Shown here piece after piece: positions 20,939 to 32,929 of a stretch of 64,000 nt of DNA (position 1 is its first letter; each line of letters begins with the position of its first letter). This DNA is from Nemertoderma westbladi (Eukaryota; Xenacoelomorpha; Nemertodermatida; Nemertodermatidae): NCBI GenBank assembly GCA_032718475.1, contig JAUCBJ010003973.1, positions 1 to 64,000 of the forward strand, in the 5' to 3' direction. Under the pieces are notes generated by a model, which ran no database searches, was not told the origin of the DNA, and saw only the letters and a program-made list of their open reading frames with translations. The position numbers were made by a program, and so were the translations under genes.

Positions 20939-23900
20939 TTACGGGGGTAACTCCGGGGGGAAGGGCGATAGAGCTTCCACTAACTGATCCATAGTTACGC
21001 TACCATCCGAGTTATTCTGTACCTCTTCAAGGTAACCCAGTAACTGGTTGAGATCATTCTCTAGAGACTCGGGAGAAACCCCATCCCCAGTGCAGTACTG
21101 AGTCAAAAACGAATCCAAACTTGAGTCGCTCATTTCTTCGGAGACTGACATTGTTGATTGAGGGTTCGTATTCATACATGGGGTGATAGTCTGCTCATTG
21201 TAGCTCCCATACTGCGATGTTAAAGTCGGCAAAGAGTTTGATAAAGGTAATGATGTAGTTTGGTGGGGGAAGTGATGCGGCGAGTCAGTATCCATGGCTT
21301 CAGGACCTTTAGATACTTGCGAAGATGTCTGACTACAATGAGTACCAGTAGACAATAATGTCACACATTGTGATGTGTTAGGTCTCATAAATACAATGTT
21401 TGTATCATTAGTGTTTGTTAGTATGTTATTATTATGTGCTTGACAGTCACGTCGATTCGAAGATAAATCGACTGGTTGTTCGTAATCAAAACCCTGATGT
21501 TTGTTTGGGAACATTTCCGCGGGGTGAGTTTGTTGAGGCTGGTGATTCGCTACTCTGGATGATGTTTGTTGTTGCATATCTTGGTGTTGTACCAGGCATT
21601 GATGTAAAAGGGCCCGAAAACTATTTGCATCCATATTCTGTAAGGCTTTGGGAACCTCAACAGAGAAATTATACCCTTTAAGGTTGATCACCATGTGTTG
21701 GTTACTGTTACACCTGGAATGACCTTTGCCTTTATCACATCGTACAGTTTGGTAATCAGACTTTAGGAGTTGTTGTTGATGATATTCTGGGTTTGCAGGT
21801 TGCTGATGATACTCTGGTTTCACATGTTGTGGTTGATATTCAGAGCTTGAGGTTTGCTGACCATATTCCTGATTTACAACTTGCTGACGATATTCTTGGT
21901 ATAGAGGTTGCGATTGATATTCTGGGGTCACACCTAGTGCATGATATTCTGGATTCAAAGATTTCTGTTGGTTGTAATCCTGGTTCGTTGACTGAGATTG
22001 GAGATTATGGAATTCAAATTGTGCTGACACAGCATCATCAATATGCATTTGTGGGGATTGCAATTGTGATGTAGACTTATACACATTATCCACAGCATAT
22101 GGGGACCCTCTGTCACCACCTCCCACTCCTATATTTGGGCTATTACCACTTTGCCCAGGGCTAATTTCCATAGTGGCAGGTTGTTCTCTCTCCACGGGGA
22201 TGTTGGTAAATGACTGCATATGATTTGGTTGTGATTCAGATGACGGGTCATAATGATGCAGAACATATTTTTGTGGAAAACCCTCTATCTTTTGTTCATA
22301 ATTTTGTAAATCATATTTTGGGGTTGGTTGAGATGATTCTGGTTTAATCTCCTGGCGATACAAACCATCACTTTGAACTAACGCAGATTCAGGTTTAAAC
22401 TCATTACCTACAAAATTTGGATCATTAAAAAAGGAATCTATGTTGCACACTTCCGATTGTGTGTTCATCAGAGAGCCAACTTCTGCACTACCAACATCCA
22501 TCTTATGATGCGGCAGACTCTGGTGCATATGAGTGCCAGCACCTGCCCCAGGGTCAATAAATGGCTGCGAATGATTTTGTAATTGCTGCAGGAAACTTCC
22601 CTCATGAGTTAATATTGGGGATTGAAAAGATTGCATTAAAGGCTGTTGAGCAAGACCATCAGTCGACTGACTGCCATTAGTCACTAGAACCTGTACTTTG
22701 TTTGGTTGATCAATGTGTAATTGTTGCTGCATAGTCATCAAGGATGGAGAAATCATATCGGGAAAAGTAAACATTTGCTTAGCTTGAGAGAATCCGATAT
22801 CCTGGTTAAAGTGAGATACCGGTACTTTATTAGAAATGATTGGCATAATTTGATTAAAACAACTTGTTATGGTGTCACTGCCATGGGAAACGTAACCAGA
22901 AACCTCTATTCCATGAGAAATCATCGCTGCATTACTTGCCAGAAGTTGCGAACAGACAGCCGTTGTATTTGATTTTGTGTCTACTCGAGCCTGTTGCATT
23001 AAATGATGCAATGATATATTGGATGCACCCGAGGACACACAATTATTACTGTAAGAGGATGCATTCCCTCGACTGCCTGAAAATGATGATGTCAGAGTAT
23101 GTCCAATATTATTCATAGAAACAGGTGCAATTCCACCCAAATCTAACAAAGGCCCTGTGGGTGGCACTGAAGGAAACACAAATACCACAGGGCTAGTCGG
23201 CGTATAAGTGTATTGTGGTCCAGTTGTGATAGTGGTACCAGAGGAACACATTGATGATGCTGGACGTTTCCCTGAACCTGATGGTACTGAATTTGCTTCA
23301 ATTTGAATATTCTCAGAGATATTGTAATGGGTGTCATCTCGTTTCACAGCAAGGGATGGGTCCATTGGAACTTGTTTCGAATTCTGCATTTGGTTTAGAA
23401 TAACATGTTTTACTGCTTCCAATCTGGCTTCCACATTATCATTGACAGAGTAAGCAGGAGTATGAGGGCCTGATATAAAACTGGATGGTGTTTGCTGCTC
23501 CGAACCATTATTTGGGATGCCAGTGCTGCAAATAGAATTACCAGAGTGTTTACTCGCTACCACAAAACCATCATCATAATTAGATGATGTTTGTATGGAC
23601 ATTATTGCGTCTTCTGATGGAAACTGCTTCTGGTGTCGCTTAGATGGTGGCTGGCAGTCTGCAGATGCTTTAGTGGAAGCTGTTTGCAATGTTGACAGTT
23701 GTTGCAAATCACTAGTCGTCATTAAAAAGATTCCTTGTTTACCAAGAACTGTCAGAAGGTCATTGCTGTGGACCAGTGAAGGGTTAGTCTGAATCAATCT
23801 CTGAACTGACTTGAGCAATTCTGGATTAGGCCCATTTGTTGCCTGGGCAATTAACCAATGCTCTGGAACCTTGTAATGACCACTGGCATCAGAAGTGAGA

Positions 23901-26900
23901 AATTGAGACTGATGAGGGCCAGCTAGACCTATTGAGGTACTTCCTGTAGAGATGCTGATGGATGAGGACAAATCCGGAAATACATTTGCAGACTCAGGAA
24001 TTCTGTTACTCATAACATTTGCAGAAAGAGCGGGTACATCTTCTTTAATTAGCCTATTAGTTCCAGGAGTTTTCAAGAGTGGCAAATTATCTGGGAGGCT
24101 GGTGGGTTGTGATAGTGGTTTCAATGTCGAGATCGTTAATTTATTATGTGGTACAACTGGCTTGTTGGTTTGATTGATGGAGGCAAGGGTATTATTACTG
24201 TAATCCATCGCATCTAATTTCTTTGGTGCAATATGACAATCCACTCGACTTTTCTCTGGCATTTGTATATTATGAATAGGCTGAGCCACATTAGACAATA
24301 CCGGTATTGGTATTGGAGATGAGGTTGTGATAGCATTACTATCTACTTCCATACTTGATATTGAAGAAGAATTAGGGTTTGCATTTTGGATAATATAATG
24401 TATCGGACTTGGAGTAGGGACCACATTACCAACAAAATTTGAATTAGGTACTGGTACTGCATTACAAGGAGGTTGCTGAAGTAAATAGTACTGCATACCA
24501 GTATTATGTGGTGCGTTGGGTGCAATTTGAACTTGAAAGACTTGGGTTGACTGTGGGAGTAAAGTTGAAATAGGAATCGCATTGACACTTGCAAATTGGG
24601 GATTGACAGTGACCCTAGTAGTAGCTGGTGCGCTACTTGTTGGAGGTAGTTGAGAGTGTATAACTGTAGGTTGGTATTGAGTTGGCTGTATGAGATGCTT
24701 AGACAGATTTGTTGATATTAAAGTTGTTTGGATTGAACGTAAAGCACTTGGAGAAGAAACAACATGAGTCTGTGCTAAATGGTGGGGAACTGGGTGTTTT
24801 GTTGTATATTGTGATTGATAGTTAGCGTCGAGAACTACAGATGAGGTTATAGTTATGGGCAACTGCATACTTGCAAATCGTGGATTTGGAATTGATGGAA
24901 TAGAAGTTGCAGCCGAGGAAGTGGGATTCAAAGTGGCAACACCTGCTACAGATACTGTGGGGCTGACATTTTGTGACAACTTGCAAGAGACAGATGTTTT
25001 CTCAGGTTTGGGCAAAATTGTTGGTAAACTTTGTAAATATGCTTGGGCATGAGCTTCTGTTTCACGCTGAACTTCTTCGACTAAAGCATTATGATCAACT
25101 ACTGTTTTAGATATGTGTGGAAATTCTACCTTGGCAACCTCACTGGCTCGATTATAAAAAGCAATATGTTTTGGTTCTAAGAGATTAGGAGATAAAACAT
25201 AAGACTTTTGCATAGAAACCTGTAAATCTATGCCAATAGGTTCTGTAGATTCCATACTGGAAGTTACCGTGGAGTCTGGTAAATACAGACCAGTAGAATC
25301 AGCAGAAATGGGAATAGGTGATTCAAGCATAGGGAGCACATGGGATGCAGAAGGCTGACTTTGCGATGGTGCAATAGGAACAGGTAAGTAGGAAAAAGGT
25401 GAAGGGTCGGATTGTCTTGATCCATCAAAGACAACTAATGACACCAAAACAGCTTCTCTTATGGAAGTATCTCTGTATGGTGGTATAACACAAACCAAAT
25501 GCGTTTGGTGCAAATAATCATTAAGAACTGGGGCCAATTTATCCCAAACAATTTCACCATTTCGGCCATTCTCAACAACTTTAACCTTAGTATTCTTCGT
25601 GAAATTCTTACCAATAATGAACAAATCGCAATCACCAAAAACATCAGCTGAATTTATGCTTTTGCGTAGAATTTCAGGCAGACCCAATGGCTGTGTACAT
25701 TGTATTGGTGTTGAAGCTGCTTGCAGGGTACACACAGAACCATTAGCTTGCAGAATATTTACCCTGAACACTAGTCTAACACGAGAACTTTTTCTTTTTG
25801 TTCGTAAAGGACCAACTCTTGCCTCTACATCAGCATTCCTAAGTTTTAGAATTCCAACACAGTCAACACTTGCATTCATATCTTCCAATGGATCAAGATT
25901 CATTTCAATAACCGAAGTTCCATCTATTTCTTTTTCCCAACAGGGTAATGAGTTTCTTCCAAAAACCCGACAAGCTTGATAAAAAGAATGTGGCTTTGGT
26001 CGTATCATATCTGTACCAATGAAGCACTGCAGCACAACTGGGCCTTTGTTGTAGCCCCTAAGAGCTACTGTCGGATGGCCTAACTGAGTTTCATCCTTTA
26101 TGCACCCACGACTACCTTCAGTAAGATACCGCGCACGGTGGTGGCTTTCAGGTTGTTTCAGAATGCATAGCTCTAGAGGACCGAGCTCTGAAGGAAATGC
26201 AACATGCAGGGAAGGTCCATGGACAACTGTCTCTCCTTCATTTAACATTTCCTGATCTATATTATCTTTTTGAGATTTATGTTCAAGGGATCGATCAGAT
26301 CTGCGGTAGTGATGGTGCTGCACCCAAGATGTTCCAACCATCCGTTCTGCACCTGATCCATCCGGGGATGCGTGAGAGGGGGGACTTGAGGATAATTGAT
26401 CCAACCCAATATACGAATTCTGTTGACAAGGGGCCATGTTTGTTGTATGATGTCGCAGCAACAAATCATTAAAAGATACCATAGCAGTTGGAGAAAGCTC
26501 CCCACAAGCAAGATTATCAGTGTCCATACTTTCTTCATCAGCATTGTAAATATCACTTTCTTCTCCTTGTTGATAGTCATCATCTTCATCCAACATTGAT
26601 TGGCCATCTGGCGGACTTGTAACGGCCCAACTACTTCCTGATCGCATTGCTGCATTTTCGAATTTGTCTGGCAAAAAAATTTGCGCCAACTGAGTTGTAT
26701 TGTTACTGGAAATACTCCCATCAACGAATTCCTGACTACTTGTTGAAACAATACATTCATTATTGGTAAGGGTAATGTTCTGGCCTAGATCTTGCTTTTC
26801 ACTTGTAAAATGATCAACTTGGGCATACATGGGTGCAATACTGGTATTAGCAAGAGCATAGACGGTATTAACATGTTGGTGAGTACCAGTACTTGATCCA

Positions 26901-26998
26901 TCAATGCTGATATTAATCCACTGAGGCGGTCCTGAAGAAATAATAATAGTTTCATTACTGGATGAAATTTCATTTATTTCATTAAAGGAATCATCCAT
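20939..26998 (-). CDS. NFAT5-like: NFAT5-like Rel-homology transcription factor, single 6-kb exon
   Basis: The 2019-residue frame encodes an NFAT-family transcription factor closest to NFAT5 (the tonicity-responsive, calcineurin-independent branch). An acidic Ser-rich N-terminus (1-255) precedes the Rel-homology DNA-binding domain (about 259-425). This domain has the recognition loop RARYLTEGSRG (288-298), the conserved FYQACRVFGRN (about 339-349) and VDCVGILKLRNADVEAR. The TIG/IPT dimerisation domain follows (about 432-540, with LFIIGKNF and VCVIPPYRD). The remaining ~1480 residues are a low-complexity Gln/Ser/Pro/Thr-rich activation region. It includes tandem EYxxQ repeats at about 1680-1750 and an acidic C-terminal segment. 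No calcineurin-docking PxIxIT motif is obvious. In vertebrates this domain pair is split over several exons; here the whole coding sequence is uninterrupted. The ATG at 26998 is the first in frame. A nuclear DNA-binding role follows from the family. Confidence 0.93.
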   Translation of the reverse strand: MDDSFNEINEISSSNETIIISSGPPQWINISIDGSSTGTHQHVNTVYALANTSIAPMYAQVDHFTSEKQDLGQNITLTNNECIVSTSSQEFVDGSISSNNTTQLAQIFLPDKFENAAMRSGSSWAVTSPPDGQSMLDEDDDYQQGEESDIYNADEESMDTDNLACGELSPTAMVSFNDLLLRHHTTNMAPCQQNSYIGLDQLSSSPPSHASPDGSGAERMVGTSWVQHHHYRRSDRSLEHKSQKDNIDQEMLNEGETVVHGPSLHVAFPSELGPLELCILKQPESHHRARYLTEGSRGCIKDETQLGHPTVALRGYNKGPVVLQCFIGTDMIRPKPHSFYQACRVFGRNSLPCWEKEIDGTSVIEMNLDPLEDMNASVDCVGILKLRNADVEARVGPLRTKRKSSRVRLVFRVNILQANGSVCTLQAASTPIQCTQPLGLPEILRKSINSADVFGDCDLFIIGKNFTKNTKVKVVENGRNGEIVWDKLAPVLNDYLHQTHLVCVIPPYRDTSIREAVLVSLVVFDGSRQSDPSPFSYLPVPIAPSQSQPSASHVLPMLESPIPISADSTGLYLPDSTVTSSMESTEPIGIDLQVSMQKSYVLSPNLLEPKHIAFYNRASEVAKVEFPHISKTVVDHNALVEEVQRETEAHAQAYLQSLPTILPKPEKTSVSCKLSQNVSPTVSVAGVATLNPTSSAATSIPSIPNPRFASMQLPITITSSVVLDANYQSQYTTKHPVPHHLAQTHVVSSPSALRSIQTTLISTNLSKHLIQPTQYQPTVIHSQLPPTSSAPATTRVTVNPQFASVNAIPISTLLPQSTQVFQVQIAPNAPHNTGMQYYLLQQPPCNAVPVPNSNFVGNVVPTPSPIHYIIQNANPNSSSISSMEVDSNAITTSSPIPIPVLSNVAQPIHNIQMPEKSRVDCHIAPKKLDAMDYSNNTLASINQTNKPVVPHNKLTISTLKPLSQPTSLPDNLPLLKTPGTNRLIKEDVPALSANVMSNRIPESANVFPDLSSSISISTGSTSIGLAGPHQSQFLTSDASGHYKVPEHWLIAQATNGPNPELLKSVQRLIQTNPSLVHSNDLLTVLGKQGIFLMTTSDLQQLSTLQTASTKASADCQPPSKRHQKQFPSEDAIMSIQTSSNYDDGFVVASKHSGNSICSTGIPNNGSEQQTPSSFISGPHTPAYSVNDNVEARLEAVKHVILNQMQNSKQVPMDPSLAVKRDDTHYNISENIQIEANSVPSGSGKRPASSMCSSGTTITTGPQYTYTPTSPVVFVFPSVPPTGPLLDLGGIAPVSMNNIGHTLTSSFSGSRGNASSYSNNCVSSGASNISLHHLMQQARVDTKSNTTAVCSQLLASNAAMISHGIEVSGYVSHGSDTITSCFNQIMPIISNKVPVSHFNQDIGFSQAKQMFTFPDMISPSLMTMQQQLHIDQPNKVQVLVTNGSQSTDGLAQQPLMQSFQSPILTHEGSFLQQLQNHSQPFIDPGAGAGTHMHQSLPHHKMDVGSAEVGSLMNTQSEVCNIDSFFNDPNFVGNEFKPESALVQSDGLYRQEIKPESSQPTPKYDLQNYEQKIEGFPQKYVLHHYDPSSESQPNHMQSFTNIPVEREQPATMEISPGQSGNSPNIGVGGGDRGSPYAVDNVYKSTSQLQSPQMHIDDAVSAQFEFHNLQSQSTNQDYNQQKSLNPEYHALGVTPEYQSQPLYQEYRQQVVNQEYGQQTSSSEYQPQHVKPEYHQQPANPEYHQQQLLKSDYQTVRCDKGKGHSRCNSNQHMVINLKGYNFSVEVPKALQNMDANSFRALLHQCLVQHQDMQQQTSSRVANHQPQQTHPAEMFPNKHQGFDYEQPVDLSSNRRDCQAHNNNILTNTNDTNIVFMRPNTSQCVTLLSTGTHCSQTSSQVSKGPEAMDTDSPHHFPHQTTSLPLSNSLPTLTSQYGSYNEQTITPCMNTNPQSTMSVSEEMSDSSLDSFLTQYCTGDGVSPESLENDLNQLLGYLEEVQNNSDGSVTMDQLVEALSPFPPELPP

Positions 26999-28976
26999 TA
27001 CAACAATATTATGGAATTATGCTTACACAATTATAGCTGGATCCAAATCCATATATATATATATATATTTATTGATTATAACATTATAACAAGCAAAATA
27101 GGGCTATACACTGATACAGATACAACTATAGGACTGTAGGAGGGGGAATTCAGTTAGGCCTACCGGTACCATACCATACAGCCATAAAGATTATGAAATA
27201 GGCCTACGCTACACAAATTATTAAGAAGATCCATTGAAAAATACCAGTACAGTCAGGGAGATCATCAATTTTGGGGTTACCCCAAATTTCGAATTCTGGT
27301 AATAGACTGTCGAAAATTGGGGTTTTTTGTTCAAATTTGAGGTATTTTTAGGCTCATAATATCGAGTGTTGCTGCGACTTAGGGAAACTATTGGAGCAAC
27401 TTCTACTTTTAATATGTTAAAATATAATGTAAAATAAGAACTTTTATCGATGCAATAAAATATTTCACCGATGCAAACATGCTTTTATTGGGGGCGAAAA
27501 TTGAAATTTGAGGTTAAACCTCAAATTTGAGACAAAACCTCAAATTTCGCCAGCCTTTACAACATCACCAGCCTGTCAGCAGTAGGGTGTAGCAGTAGGC
27601 TTTGCTGCTTAGTGCTTATAGAGCTTGGTGAGAATGGGGGACCAGTGTAACCTGTGACATGACAAGTATGCAGGGTAGGCTTAACCTTACAGCACAGTAA
27701 CTTACAGTCAATAACTTTAATGATTGTTAACTCCGTTAGTGATTGGTGAGAAAAATGCAGAAGACTAGAGAAATTCTCTATCCTTACAGACTTACTGTTG
27801 GTAAGAAGAACAGTAGACCAAATCCTCACTGTTGCGATATTCAAGCTCACACAGCTGCACAGTCACAGACTCAGGAAGACCTACTATATCTTGTGGATGT
27901 TGAATCAATTCCAGAATTTGGAAGTTTACATATTCTGGCATTCATCTGTTCTGTTCATCATTCATATCACACATCTTCGAAAAAAAAATATGTTTTCTGG
28001 TTGTTGATGTCCTCTTTAACACTTTGTATATCAAATGAAGCCATTCCTCTCCTGATAGCCTGAAGACTTATGTAATATTCGCCTGTCCTAGCTCTATCTG
28101 TCAATTGGAATACTGTACCATCAGTTTGGAGCCCAGACAAATGTTGCCGCAAAGGTTGACAGGTTGACGTGGTTTATACAATATATGCAGATATGTGGAC
28201 TTGATTCTTTTGTTAGTTATTCTATATGACTGGCAACTGGAGACTCTAAAGTTGGAACCACCACCTACTGCAGTATACAATAAATACATCAATTAAAGTT
28301 CAATTTGATAATGTGCTTTAAACTTATATGTAAAGATCTAAACCTGATCCTCCATTACAACAATGTGCAACATAATATCCCAGCCAGACATCCAATGCAA
28401 TCATGACCTGGCCATATATAAAATTATGAAGGAAAGGCCAAGCCCAGCCCATCTGCCCATGCCATGCTGCCATGTCTGGCAGTCTGGGTCTGCTTTTTCC
28501 ATATATCACCTCTTCTTTATCAGGGTCATTAACATATGGAACATGCTGGACCTGGAACACAGTAGAAACATCATCATCTCATCACTAATCGCTAGTCTTT
28601 TAAACAGTCTTTAGACTCTGCTTTCTTATCAAGACATCTGAAATGTTTTAGAAATCTAAGTGACTGTTTGTTTATAGGCCTACTATACATACATAAATCC
28701 TTATAAATTGACCTTATGAGGAACCAGAATCATTTATAACTTGGGCAAAAAGTATAACCTTTTTCACAAACCTATTCTCGAGGCTTTATCTCATTTATGG
28801 AGTAAACCTTGCAGGCACTAAAGTTGCATTGCAATAGTCGATAGTGTGTAGGGATGGATTTTGCTTTTTATTCCAAAATTATAACATTACGAAATGATTG
28901 TACGTACATATACATTTCGATCGAAAATTTTGATCAACACTTTCAATGAAATTTTAGAAATTCCACCAAAAATATT
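26999..28976. other. Region upstream of the NFAT5-like gene
   Basis: Contains an (AT)n run near 27050-27066 and a block rich in CAAATTTGAGG/CCTCAAATTT inverted motifs (27270-27550). Related motifs recur at 32560-32690. A 61-codon minus frame at 27967-28152 (with TDRARTGEYYISLQAIRRG) looks protein-like and may be an exon or transposon fragment, but I cannot assign it. No promoter is claimed. Confidence 0.45.
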
Positions 28977-29253
28977 TTGGCACTTGTGTCAAATCAAATA
29001 GGTGACCCTCCTAATCTGCTAATCCTGAAATCACCAGCTAATGCTGAAATTTAGTGCAGGTGATATCAATATTCCTAACTCTTGTTTATTGTTTTTTGGT
29101 TACTTTCAACTCACCTATGTAACCTGCTCCTTTCAGCCTTTGCTAACCCTGTAACCGGACACTAGTGAAAGTGACTTTAGTTTTGGTGATTTCAGGATTA
29201 GCAGAATAGGAGCTAGGAGGGTCTCCTACAGCCCTATTTGACACAAGTGCCAA
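28977..29253. mobile_element. MITE-like element with TTGGCACTTGTGTCAAAT ends
   Basis: Inverted arms of about 60-75 bp (28977-29038 and 29178-29253) share TTGGCACTTGTGTCAAAT and GGTGATTTCAGGATTAGCAG. No target duplication is obvious. Confidence 0.7.
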
Positions 29254-30116
29254 TGTTTTATTTTACTTTTTTTACCGGCAGTCGGTGAGAAGTCAAAAAT
29301 TGGACTTGAGTCCAAAATTGGACTTCGACTCCAGTTCAAGTCCAAAATTGGACTTCTGTGAGTCCAATATTGGACTTCAAATCAGCCAATTGTTCCAGGG
29401 CCTTGGGTAATAGGATCGGGCGGGATTTTTTTTCTTTAATCGAAAATATATCAAAAAATAAGAGTTTTGAACAGGGGGACCTGAAATTCACCAGGGGGAA
29501 CGTTTTTTATAAGGCTTTGAATTTTTACAAAAGTCCAATATTGGACTTTAAGTCCAATTTTGGACGTGACATTGAGAATCGAACTTAAAGGTACATGAAG
29601 CATGACAGATGAGAGACAGCCAGACAGCTGTTAAGTTATGGAAAGTTACCTTTGCAGCTCTGTATGTATCTTCAGTGTACTGACTGTACTGTACTTAGAA
29701 TATAATGGTACATTCTAGCATTCTAGGTACTTTGTACTTTACTTTTAGCATATTGTTTAGTTCACAATTTACATTCATGTTATGTCTAACCTTACAGCCT
29801 TATGTACCCAGGACTTTATAGTGTCTTTAGGACTAGATTAGATTATGCTCCAACAAATATTTAATTACAAATTATATTTAGTGGATACTGGTAGCAATGC
29901 CAGGTTAGCCAACTGCAGCTGCTGCTAAGGCTAACTACAGTACAAGCTACGATTTCGTCTAAGGCTACGGGAGCCCTATCAGAAAGAAATACTACAAGTT
30001 GATGCTACCACCATCTCTTCTAATTTTTCCATACAACAGGAAGGGTATTATAAAACAGCTGGATAACAGGATAATGAAATGGGATTAGTAACTGATTAAC
30101 GCGTTGGGGTCTCCAC

Positions 30117-30960
30117 TAGTGTTAGACCGGAGCTCCGGCTCCGGTCCGGATCCGGCCCGGAAAATGGTGCTCCGGTTCCGGTCCGGCTCCGGCTAAAATA
30201 TGACCGGAGGACCGGAGCTCCAGTATAAAACTGTAAAAGACAGACAGAGACACACAATGTACAGATGTACAATGCACAATCAGTTGTCCACAGTCACAGT
30301 CATCTAGTCTAGTCAGCTAGTCCATCATAGTACAGCCAGACAGCTGCACTGGCCTACCAGGTGCCAGGCTGAGGCTACAAAGACAGGCCAGTCAGTACAC
30401 TAGTACCTACAGTACTGTACTACCTACTCACTCTCTGACTCTGTCTAGCCTGTCGCTGTCACTAGCCTAGTACAGTAGTATTAGTACTAGTACCTATACC
30501 TCTACCTCTACCTGTTGCCTGTCTACATCTACAGATCTACTGGCAGACTGAGTTCGAATGCTATCAACCATTCTTCTATTGCATCGTTGATCTGAGTTGT
30601 TTTGTTAGATTTAATATGTAATAAAACTACCCGACTACCGTCAGACCGTAATGCTGTAATGTACTGGTTTATGAGTATAAAGTATAAACAAAGTCAGAAA
30701 GTGGAGAAGTTGGCTCACTAAATGTAGCTGTGTAGTGGACTAACTGCAACATGCTGACATGCCAGGTCGTATTATAGTACAGTCTGACAGTGCAGCGCAG
30801 CAGTGGTACCGGTACCTTTAGGTCATACAGTCATACCAGGCTTCAATATATTTTTTTAATTTTACCTACCCGGTCCGGCTCCGGTTCCGGCTCCGGTACT
30901 TTTGGAATTTACCCGGTCCGGTTCCGGCTCCGGCAAAAATCTGGCTCCGGTCTAACGCTA
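30117..30960. mobile_element. hAT-like non-autonomous element, 844 bp, 8-bp target duplication
   Basis: The target duplication GTCTCCAC is at 30109-30116 and 30961-30968. The ends are TAGTGTTAGACCGGAGC and the inverse of TAGCGTTAGACCGGAGC. Subterminal arrays of CCGGAGCCGG-type motifs fill the first and last ~100 bp. There is no transposase. It has the same architecture and almost the same size as the element reconstructed at 33055-38579. Confidence 0.88.
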
Positions 30961-31120
30961 GTCTCCACATAATAAGTACAGAAGTAACAAGTAACACACG
31001 TCATAATCATAAACCAATTGAGGGAAAGGAACATATTACAGAGGCAGGCTTTTCTAACTAAAACAATAAACGGCCACTTTTGACTTTACCAATTGAAGGA
31101 GCCCTATAACCTCACCACAT

Positions 31121-31560
31121 ACTACTACTACAATCGGCATGATTCATTGCAGCTGCATTATATATATAGCAATATAGGCCCTATTATGTATTAAGAATGC
31201 TGTGCCGGCTTGTTGACAAAAGTGCGCCTCCACAACTCCCTTACACTCTTACAGCCTTATCACCCATGACATTTGCTAGATCATCCGCATCTTCAAGGCC
31301 AGTGTCCTTTTAAGACAGTAAGAAAGATGCGTCTCAAGAAAGTCATGGGCTGTCCACCATGCTTATTCACTCCATGAGGTGCACTGGCTGGTCCTCACGG
31401 CTTAAAAAGCGATGTCCTGCAAAGCGGAGGCGGCTTTGTTCTAGTGTCAAGCTTGGGGGAACCAATGACTGAATGAGACACCTCCAACTCCAATGTTATA
31501 TAGTGTCTGGTTGGAGATGTAGAGATGTGTGCATTGTACTTGACACAGTGAAGTGAACCT
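31121..31560 (-). mobile_element. 5'-truncated LINE 3' end, copy 4
   Basis: The same minus-strand LINE C-terminus and TAGTAGTAGT tail as at 7.1-10.1 kb, with small insertions and deletions (for example around 31310-31325). Confidence 0.75.
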
Positions 31561-32929
31561 AATCAAAACAATTAGTCAATAAACATTAACTCAATAACAT
31601 AATAAGTTACAGTTTACAGTAGTCTTATTTTTGCCATACGAAAATACCTCAGGTATGGCAGTATGGGTATGAATGAACTATACAGCTATAAATCAACTAC
31701 GCTACCGCGGTATACACCGCTAAGGCAGTAAGGCTACCGCAAAGCTATACCACTACCGCAAAAAGTAACTACTAATGTCTGACTGTACGTGTGCGATCCC
31801 TGTTTATAATACATATAATAATTAATTTGATCATTAAAATAATGTTGCATTTTAATTATGTAATATATATGTACTGATACGGGATGCAGTTTTGATTTAA
31901 ATACCGATATACAGTATGGCAGCATGGGTACACTTGGAGTTGTACTAAAGTCCAATATTGGACTTTGGAGTCCAAAATTGGACTTGAAGTCTAAAATTGG
32001 ACTTGAAGTCCAATTTTTGACTTCTCACCGACTGACCGGGAGAAAAAGTAAAATCAATGCAAAATTATGGCTCTATGGTGCATTATTATGTGGCAATATT
32101 ATTCAATATTATTGCAGGTTGCTGTGTTGCCGACTTTGCAAAAGCTGTGCCCAACAAAAAGTTACAATATTCAGATATTACGGGGACAACTTTTTCCCTA
32201 CTAGTGGGGAAAAAAAGTAGGCCTACTACTTTTTCTCCCGATTTTAGGGCATATTCAAGCAAAAAAGTAACAATATAAAAATATAAGTTCTTTAAGCTCT
32301 GTACTTCGTTTTATATGTCTACCATCTGATCAGCCACCCCACTGCACCCCTACCAGTAGCCTTTTTAAGTATAAGCCTTTTTAAACTAATAGGCCTACTG
32401 AATATGTTTTAATTTTAAATATTATATTTCACAACACTTAGACACTACCCTAGGCCTACATCAGTTTATTTTTTTACCTTTGCAATACAGTAACAAACAA
32501 GCTAACAACTACTGAACTAGGGCAACTATGACTTCTGTCTGTAGCTGACTATGCTGCTATGAAATTCAAATTTGGGGTATAACTCAAATTTAGAGAATTA
32601 ACCTAACCTTGTATTAAAATTGAGGTAATTCCAAAATTGGGTCTATAATTTGAAATTTGAGGTATTCTCAAATTTGATGATCTCCCTGACTGCAGTATGC
32701 ATGGGGTAACACGAGGCCTGGTGCTGGCCTATATTGTGATTGTACTGTTGTAGTACATCATAGGCGTACTGGACCGGTATCGGTATGCAGTACTGCAGTA
32801 GTTTAGCATTACTCTGTTAATATACAGGTTGACTGAAAGGAGCTTATCAACCAGCAGTTTGATGCCATCAATCAATGATGCCGATGACAACAGGCAACAG
32901 CAACAGGCCGGTAAACCGGTGGCAGTAGG

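Larger units (their letters stand above)
29260..32055. mobile_element. Possible composite bounded by inverted TTGGACTT-rich arms
   Basis: About 120 bp at 29260-29380 and 31938-32055 are inverted copies. Each has ATTTTACTTTTT, CCGG, CAGTCGGTGAGAAGTC and a series of AGTCCAA..TTGGACT palindromes. The interval holds a hAT-like MITE and a LINE fragment. The ends could mark one element with later insertions or two separate copies in opposite orientation; I found no clear target duplication. Confidence 0.5.
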
